The notes below the pieces were generated by a model. That model saw only the letters and a program-made list of their open reading frames with translations. It ran no database searches and had not been told where the DNA came from. Both the position numbers and the translations under genes were made by a program. From Rhodoferax sp. (GTDB taxonomy: Bacteria; Pseudomonadota; Gammaproteobacteria; Burkholderiales; Burkholderiaceae_C), in contig JAQSDS010000459.1 of the NCBI GenBank assembly GCA_029946045.1, positions 1 through 11,322 on the forward strand: a DNA stretch of 11,322 bases, in the 5' to 3' direction. This document shows, in pieces, positions 7,085-11,322 of this stretch. Positions within the stretch are counted from its first letter, which is position 1. The number at the start of each line of letters is the position of its first letter.

Positions 7085-8461
7085 TCACTCCATGGCCGCC
7101 CGCAGTTCTTGCGATATTGCGCCCAGGCGGCGAATGCCCAGACGCGCCAGTTTTGTCATGAAACCGAGTGCGGCTTCAGGATGCGCGTTGGACCAGGCGT
7201 CAAAGGTCTCCCATTCCAGCGTACTTACCAGCGCCGAACCGGTCCCGGCATGGGCATAGGCGGTGCGGACAATGCCGTTAAGGAAAGCCATTTCGCCGAA
7301 AACAACACCCGGACCAATGGACGCCAAGCGCAGGCCCTGGCCTGCCAGCTCGGCGGTGCTGAGCGTGACCAGGCCCTCCTGCACCAGCATCAGCCTGCGG
7401 TCCAGGTCGCCGCTGCGAATAATCAACGCATCGGCCGGATACCGCCGGGTGACCATGCCGATTTCCAGCGCAAGGGACGCTTGCTCTGACATCCCCTCAC
7501 CCAAGTCGCCCAGCGGTGAACCGGTCGCGTCCATCATCCGGTCTTCGCGCGGACAGTCCAGCAACAACTGCTCCTCGGCCCACTCCAGCGCGCGGTCCAG
7601 GTCAGCAAAAGGCTGCAAATCGTCCATCACTTGCGCATGCCGGCCTTGGACCCCGCTGATCAGCAAGGCAATGCCGCGGTCATGCAGCTCATGCGCCAGG
7701 GCGCGCAGCCGTGCGTAAGCGGTTTCGTCCCATGAGGGCACGCGCGAGGCATCAAGGATCACGCATTGTTGGTCAACCAGATGGTGTCTGACCTGATCCA
7801 CCACCAGAGCAGCCACACCAAAGGACATGATGCCCTGCAGCTCAAACACCGCCACCTTGGTCATGTGCCCGGCCAGCCAGGCCTCGGTACGGGCGCGCCT
7901 GAGATGGCGCGAACGCAGGCGGCCTTGCAGGTGCATGCGGCGGATGACGTGGGCACCTGAGGTGCGCAACAACACCACCGTCGACACCGCCAAGCCTGCC
8001 AACAGGGCCATGGCACCACCAGACAAGGCAAACAAGGCAGTCACCATCCAGCTTTGCCCCCAAGCGGTGCGCAGCTTGTTGGTGGCCGGCACATGCCACA
8101 TCGCCGCCGGTACCATGCGGACGCCAGCAACCACCAAGGCCCCCGCCAGGGCGGCCAACGGCAACCAATGCAGCCACAGATGTCCGGTTAGCGCGACCGC
8201 CAGCAACACCAACGCATGCCACTGACCCACACGCGTGGTGGGCACACCGGTGTAGCCCAGCGCCGTGCGCGAGCGAGAGGTGCTAGTGGATGCCGGAATC
8301 ATGCCAAACAGCGCGCACAGCGCACTCAAGGCACTCTCGCGTTGCAATACGGCGTCAGGTGAGGTGCGCACGCGATGCTCGGTTTCCATCTGTTGGTGAA
8401 ACACCAGCACTTCCAGCGCGTTGACCACGGCCATCAGCACAGACAGGGTGATCAGGGGCAC
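7085..8461 (-). CDS. SulP anion transporter, C-terminal part: last TM segments, STAS and cNMP-binding domains (frameshifted)
   Basis: This is the downstream portion of a SulP-family transporter. Residues about 1-170 hold the remaining membrane segments and the conserved NALEVLVFHQQ and ALGYTGVPTTRVGQW stretches. Residues 200-295 form a STAS domain (VILDASRVPSWDETA). Residues 330-435 form a cyclic-nucleotide-binding fold with the cassette FGEMAFLNGIVRTA (388-401). The frame opens with a GTG that looks internal to the protein, not a native start. Removing one 4-base CAGG unit at the junction joins it to the upstream fragment to give one 717-aa protein. The gene is either a pseudogene, a phase-off allele or an assembly error. 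The substrate could be sulfate, bicarbonate or another anion. Confidence 0.85.
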   Translation of the reverse strand: MPLITLSVLMAVVNALEVLVFHQQMETEHRVRTSPDAVLQRESALSALCALFGMIPASTSTSRSRTALGYTGVPTTRVGQWHALVLLAVALTGHLWLHWLPLAALAGALVVAGVRMVPAAMWHVPATNKLRTAWGQSWMVTALFALSGGAMALLAGLAVSTVVLLRTSGAHVIRRMHLQGRLRSRHLRRARTEAWLAGHMTKVAVFELQGIMSFGVAALVVDQVRHHLVDQQCVILDASRVPSWDETAYARLRALAHELHDRGIALLISGVQGRHAQVMDDLQPFADLDRALEWAEEQLLLDCPREDRMMDATGSPLGDLGEGMSEQASLALEIGMVTRRYPADALIIRSGDLDRRLMLVQEGLVTLSTAELAGQGLRLASIGPGVVFGEMAFLNGIVRTAYAHAGTGSALVSTLEWETFDAWSNAHPEAALGFMTKLARLGIRRLGAISQELRAAME

Positions 8462-9242
8462 ACCTGCCTGCCTGTCTGATCACCGCCCACCACGGCGCGC
8501 CAAGCCAGTCGGGCAGCGGTGGCAGGATCAAATCATGCGGTGTTGCCGCCAGTTGCAGCATGCCAGGTGGTGCCAGCCAAAACGCGGGAACAGACACCAG
8601 CAGCAGCGCTGCGAGCAGCGACGGAAAGCGCGGCCAGAGCCGCTGCAACGCCAAACTCAGCAGCACGACCAGAGCGGCCATACCCAGGTGCCATTGCAGG
8701 CCAGGTTGCCACTGCCAGCTACCGGCGCCCATGGCGCTATGTAGCTGCGTGAGCACCAGAGACAAGCCGACGCCCGCCGAAAAGCCCTGTGTGACAGACA
8801 GCGGAATGAAGCGCGCCAGTCCGGCCAGATGCGCGCGCCCAAACAGCCATTGCATAAAAAACCCCAACGCCACAAACAAGCCCGTGATGGCCAGCGCCTG
8901 CCCAACCGTGATGCCGTGCGCCGCACCGGCCTGCATCACCAATGTCACCATGCCGCCGAACAACAAGGCCACCGCAGTTGAGGGCGCGTAAACCACACCT
9001 CTGGCCCGGGCAAACAGCGTCATCAGGGCACCAGGTAGGGCTGCCGACCAAAGTGCCAACGCGCTCACAGACATCAGGTTCGAAAACGGCGCAAAAGCAA
9101 TCAGGCCCAGACCCAGCGCATGCGGCAAGGTGACCGCCAGCGCCGCTGCCGCACCGACAAAAGGGCGTGCATTGGCCAATTGCGGCGGCACCCGCCGGAC
9201 GCGGGAAAGATCAAACGAAGGGGAGTTGGAAACTGAAGACAC
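8355..9242 (-). pseudogene. SulP anion transporter, N-terminal part (frameshifted after residue ~256)
   Basis: The frame opens at a GTG (9242) and encodes about 256 residues of genuine SulP membrane domain: TLPHALGLGLIAFAPF near residues 39-54, APSTAVALLFGGMVTL around 86-101, and FIPLSVTQGFSAGVGLSL around 144-161. About seven hydrophobic segments can be seen. After LGAPWWAVIRQAG the frame shifts at the CAGG repeat and the last ~38 residues are Arg/Ala-rich nonsense, ending at 8355. The overlap with the C-terminal frame (8355-8461) is a by-product of this shift. No good ribosome-binding site precedes the GTG; an AGG lies about 14 nt upstream. It would be the first gene of the leftward SulP-orf70-corA operon. 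Confidence 0.82.
8463..8474. repeat. CCTG tetranucleotide tandem repeat at the SulP frameshift
   Basis: Three perfect CCTG units (CAGG on the coding strand) are followed by an imperfect fourth, TCTG (8475-8478). With three units the SulP frame breaks. With two units the reading becomes V-I-R-Q-A-G-V-P-L-I-T and stays open from 9242 to 7085 (2158 minus 4 is 2154 bases, or 717 codons plus stop). A one-unit slip during replication is the simplest explanation. Confidence 0.85.
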
Positions 9243-9264
9243 AAGCCAATGTTGCCTGCCATAT

Positions 9265-9332
9265 ATGTCACGAATGTGTCATAGAGAGATCAATGTCACC
9301 AAATCATCACTGATTTTTCATGCAAGCGTCAC
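9265..9332 (+). promoter_or_regulatory. Array of PhoB-like half-sites upstream of the UMF1 transporter gene
   Basis: A clear pair, ATGTCAC-GAAT-GTGTCAT (9265-9282), is followed by four half-sites whose TCA cores fall exactly 11 bp apart: ATGTCAC (9293), TCATCAC (9304), TTTTCAT (9315) and GCGTCAC (9326). Members 2 and 3 of the quartet are weak. All read rightward, toward the UMF1-sixA genes. No convincing -10 is visible at the classical 10-bp spacing. The array also covers the region where a leftward SulP promoter would lie, so it could affect both. Confidence 0.65.
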
Positions 9333-9422
9333 AGTGCCTCCTTGAGCTTGCTTTGCGAGCATGTCGGGCGCCGGGCTTTTTGCGTGGGCAGCAAGGGCTG
9401 TCTTAAACTACTGCCATCCACC

Positions 9423-10736
9423 ATGCCACTTTTCTCTCAACATTCCCTCCAGCCCGGCGTGCGCAAGCGCGAAGTCTTTGGTTGGGCCATGTATGACTTT
9501 GCCAACTCAGGCTACACCACGGTGGTCATCACCGCCGTGTTTGCCGCCTATTTTGTTGGCGCTGTGGCCCAAGGTGCGCCCTGGGCCACACTGGCCTGGA
9601 CGGCAGCGCTGAGCTTGTCCAATGCCATCGTCATGTTCACCATGCCCAGCCTGGGCGCCTATGCCGACCTGCGTGCGGCCAAAAAGCGTCTGCTGACCCT
9701 GTTCACCGCGGGCTGTGTGCTGGCCACGGCGGCACTGGCGCTGGTGGGGCCCGGCAGCGTGGCGCTGGCGGTGGTGCTGATCGTGGTGTCCAACACCTTT
9801 TACGCCTGGGGCGAATCGATGACGGCAGCCTTTCTGCCCGAACTGGCGCGTTCTGAGGCGCTGGGCAAGGTCAGCGGCTGGGGCTGGAGCTTTGGCTACT
9901 TTGGCGGCATGCTGGCGCTTGGGCTGTGCCTGGCCTATGTGCTTTGGGCGCAAGGCCAGGGTCAGACTGCAGCGCAATTTGTGCCGGTCACCATGCTGAT
10001 CACGGCGGTGCTCTATGGCGCCGCTGCGCTGGTCACTTTTGCCCTGCTCAAGGAGCGGGCGCAGCCTAACCCGGCAGCACTGGGCCAAGGCGGCTTTCGA
10101 GCCGCCCTGAAACAGCTGCAACACACGTTTCACCAAGCCCGGCAATTCAAGGATTTCATGTGGCTGCTGGCCTGTGCCTTGTGTTACCAGGCGGGCGTTG
10201 CGGTGGCGATTGCGCTGGCCGCCATCTATGCCGAGCAGGTGATTGGTTTTAAGCAGCAGGAAACCATGGTGCTGATTTTTGTGCTCAACCTGGCCGCCGC
10301 AGCGGGGGCCTTCGCCTGGGGTTACCTGCAAGACCGCATTGGCCACAAAATTGCACTGGCCATCACCTTGCTGGGCTGGATTGTCACTTGCGTGTTGGCT
10401 GGCATGAGCACCAGCAAGGGCGATTTCTGGTACGCCGCGGTGATCGCCGGCCTGTGCATGGGCAGCAGCCAGTCAGCTGGTCGCGCCATGGCAGGCCTGT
10501 TTGCGCCACAGCGCCAGGTGGCCGAGTTCTACGGCTTGTGGACCTTTGCCATCCGGCTCGCCAGCATCGTCGGGCCCTTAAGCTACGGCCTCCTCACCTG
10601 GGCCACCGGTGGCGACCAGCGCGCTGCCATTTTAAGCACCTCGGTGCTGTTTGTGCTGGGCCTGCTACTGCTGATTCCGGTGAACATGCAGCGCGGCCGC
10701 GCTGCTGCTGTGCAGGCCGATGCGACCCGTCTTTAA
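9423..10736 (+). CDS. UMF1/Atg22-like MFS transporter
   Basis: This 437-aa inner-membrane protein has about twelve hydrophobic segments. Near the N-terminus (residues 15-33) it carries the hallmark of the UMF1 (Atg22-like) branch of the major facilitator superfamily: KREVFGWAMYDFANSGYTT. A second-half segment around GYLQDRIGHKIAL resembles the MFS loop motif repeated between helices. Substrates of bacterial UMF1 proteins are not established. I start at ATG 9423, just before the conserved N-terminus. The open frame extends up to a TTG at 9342, but that start would overlap the Pho-like array's downstream edge and adds unconserved residues. Neither start has a good ribosome-binding site. sixA follows 24 bp later, so the two are probably co-transcribed. 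Confidence 0.88.
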   Translation: MPLFSQHSLQPGVRKREVFGWAMYDFANSGYTTVVITAVFAAYFVGAVAQGAPWATLAWTAALSLSNAIVMFTMPSLGAYADLRAAKKRLLTLFTAGCVLATAALALVGPGSVALAVVLIVVSNTFYAWGESMTAAFLPELARSEALGKVSGWGWSFGYFGGMLALGLCLAYVLWAQGQGQTAAQFVPVTMLITAVLYGAAALVTFALLKERAQPNPAALGQGGFRAALKQLQHTFHQARQFKDFMWLLACALCYQAGVAVAIALAAIYAEQVIGFKQQETMVLIFVLNLAAAAGAFAWGYLQDRIGHKIALAITLLGWIVTCVLAGMSTSKGDFWYAAVIAGLCMGSSQSAGRAMAGLFAPQRQVAEFYGLWTFAIRLASIVGPLSYGLLTWATGGDQRAAILSTSVLFVLGLLLLIPVNMQRGRAAAVQADATRL

Positions 10737-10755
10737 ATTGTCATTTTTGACAATT
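10736..10755. repeat. Perfect palindrome between the UMF1 gene and sixA
   Basis: AATTGTCA-TTTT-TGACAATT has 8-bp arms around a 4-bp centre. It begins on the last base of the UMF1 stop codon and ends 5 bp before the sixA ATG. It is conspicuously AT-rich against GC-rich neighbours. It could be an operator for a dimeric regulator or an RNA hairpin that hides the sixA start. It also contains the PhoB-like half-site TTGTCAT. Confidence 0.7.
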
Positions 10756-10760
10756 ACATT

Positions 10761-11216
10761 ATGGCCATGGACCTGATTTTGTGGCGCCACGCCGAGGCGC
10801 AGGAATGGACACCAGGCTGTGATGACATGGCCCGGCGCCTGACTGCGCGCGGCGAAAAACAGGCCAAGCGCATGGCCGCCTGGCTGGACCGCCAGCTGCC
10901 CGACAACACCCGTATCCTGGTAAGCCCGGCAGTTCGCACCGAGCAGACCGCCAACGCCCTCAAAAGAAAATTCAAAATCAGACCCGAGCTGGTGCCCGGT
11001 GCCACGGTGGCCCAGTTGCTTGAGCTGGTGCAATGGCCGCAGGCCAAAGGCTGCGTGCTGGTGGTCGGGCACCAACCCACGCTGGGGCAAACCATTGCCG
11101 ATTTGATCGGGCTGCAAGCGCGCGAATGTCCGGTCAAAAAGGGTGCCGTCTGGTGGCTGCATCAGCGCCAAAACGAAACCGGGGTGCTCACGGTGCAGTC
11201 ACCAGACTTGCTCTGA
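10761..11216 (+). CDS. sixA: Phosphohistidine phosphatase SixA
   Basis: SixA removes phosphate from phosphohistidine on proteins such as histidine-phosphotransfer domains or PTS components. The 151-aa protein is a compact histidine-phosphatase-superfamily member. The catalytic RHAEA is at residues 9-13 with H10 as nucleophile. R59 lies in SPAVRTEQTA, and the second histidine, H104, lies in VVGHQPTLGQ. Length matches the short SixA type. The start is ATG 10761; an in-frame ATG at 10767 (MDLILWRHAEA) is equally acceptable, and neither has a clear Shine-Dalgarno. Its position after a putatively Pho-controlled transporter gene suggests a link to phosphate signalling, but its target is unknown. 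Confidence 0.93.
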   Translation: MAMDLILWRHAEAQEWTPGCDDMARRLTARGEKQAKRMAAWLDRQLPDNTRILVSPAVRTEQTANALKRKFKIRPELVPGATVAQLLELVQWPQAKGCVLVVGHQPTLGQTIADLIGLQARECPVKKGAVWWLHQRQNETGVLTVQSPDLL

Positions 11217-11221
11217 CACCC

Positions 11222-11237
11222 TGCCGCCAGGGCGGCA
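11222..11237 (+). terminator. GC-rich hairpin after sixA
   Basis: TGCCGC-CAGG-GCGGCA forms a 6-bp stem with a 4-nt loop starting 6 bases after the sixA stop. No T-run follows directly (next bases ACTGCTCGTCTTATT), so it is at best a weak intrinsic terminator or an mRNA 3'-end stabiliser. Confidence 0.4.
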
Positions 11238-11247
11238 ACTGCTCGTC

Positions 11248-11322
11248 TTATTCCGTTTCCAAATCATTTGTGTCTAGGCGCGAAGCCGAAGGCAGTGCTG
11301 TAGCACGACAAGGCGAAGCAAC
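11248..11322. repeat. Probable dispersed intergenic repeat, cut by the window edge
   Basis: The last 75 bases are non-coding. They include TTATTCCGTTTCCAAAT, then alternating GGCGCGAAGC and AAGGCGAAGC blocks, and a small hairpin GTGCT-GT-AGCAC (11295-11306). This texture resembles repeated intergenic elements I associate with Comamonadaceae genomes, but that is from memory and cannot be shown from a single copy. Confidence 0.35.

Noticed and set aside
8355..8461. True overlap of two separate transporter genes
   Set aside because: The upstream frame becomes nonsense exactly at the CAGG repeat and the downstream frame continues the SulP sequence, so it is one broken gene.
9337..9343. AAGGAGG on the minus strand, a perfect Shine-Dalgarno
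   Set aside because: The GTG and ATG codons that follow it open frames of only about four codons, so no gene uses it.
9507..10346. 279-codon open frame on the minus strand opposite the UMF1 transporter gene
   Set aside because: Gly/Gln/His-rich composition typical of the reverse strand of a hydrophobic membrane protein; no domain.

Overview
The window reads as a chromosomal segment of a betaproteobacterium, most likely a Comamonadaceae member of the Rhodoferax/Polaromonas type. That placement is inferred from moderately high GC content, the protein flavour (Burkholderiales-type PstS, PPK2, UMF1 transporter, SixA) and gene order. No rRNA or marker gene is present to prove it. I see no tRNA, rRNA, CRISPR array, transposase or phage gene.

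Left part (1-3062, minus strand): the high-affinity phosphate importer pstS-pstC-pstA, with the first codons of pstB running off the left edge. pstC and pstA overlap by ATGA.

Middle (3063-5494): a 228-bp divergent control region carries phased 11-bp PhoB-type half-sites in both directions. One set faces pstS. The other faces a rightward cluster: a 94-aa protein of unknown function, a class I polyphosphate kinase 2, a 142-aa Lys/Ala/Pro-rich protein with a ribbon-helix-helix-like C-terminus, and a bacteriohemerythrin with all seven iron ligands. The layout suggests that phosphate starvation turns on Pi uptake and a polyphosphate/nucleotide module together.

Centre-right (5516-9242, minus strand): a SulP-type anion transporter with C-terminal STAS and cyclic-nucleotide-binding domains, split by a frameshift at a CAGG tandem repeat; a 70-aa unknown; and a CorA-family protein lacking the GMN signature. 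Short gaps suggest one operon.

Right part (9243-11322, plus strand): six more PhoB-like half-sites, in a pair and a phased quartet, precede a UMF1/Atg22-like MFS transporter. It is followed by the phosphohistidine phosphatase sixA, with a perfect palindrome between the two. The last 106 bp hold a small GC-rich hairpin and a sequence resembling a dispersed intergenic repeat.

The most interesting theme is an apparent Pho regulon spread over three transcription units, including uncharacterised small proteins beside ppk2. PhoB control is inferred from sequence pattern only.
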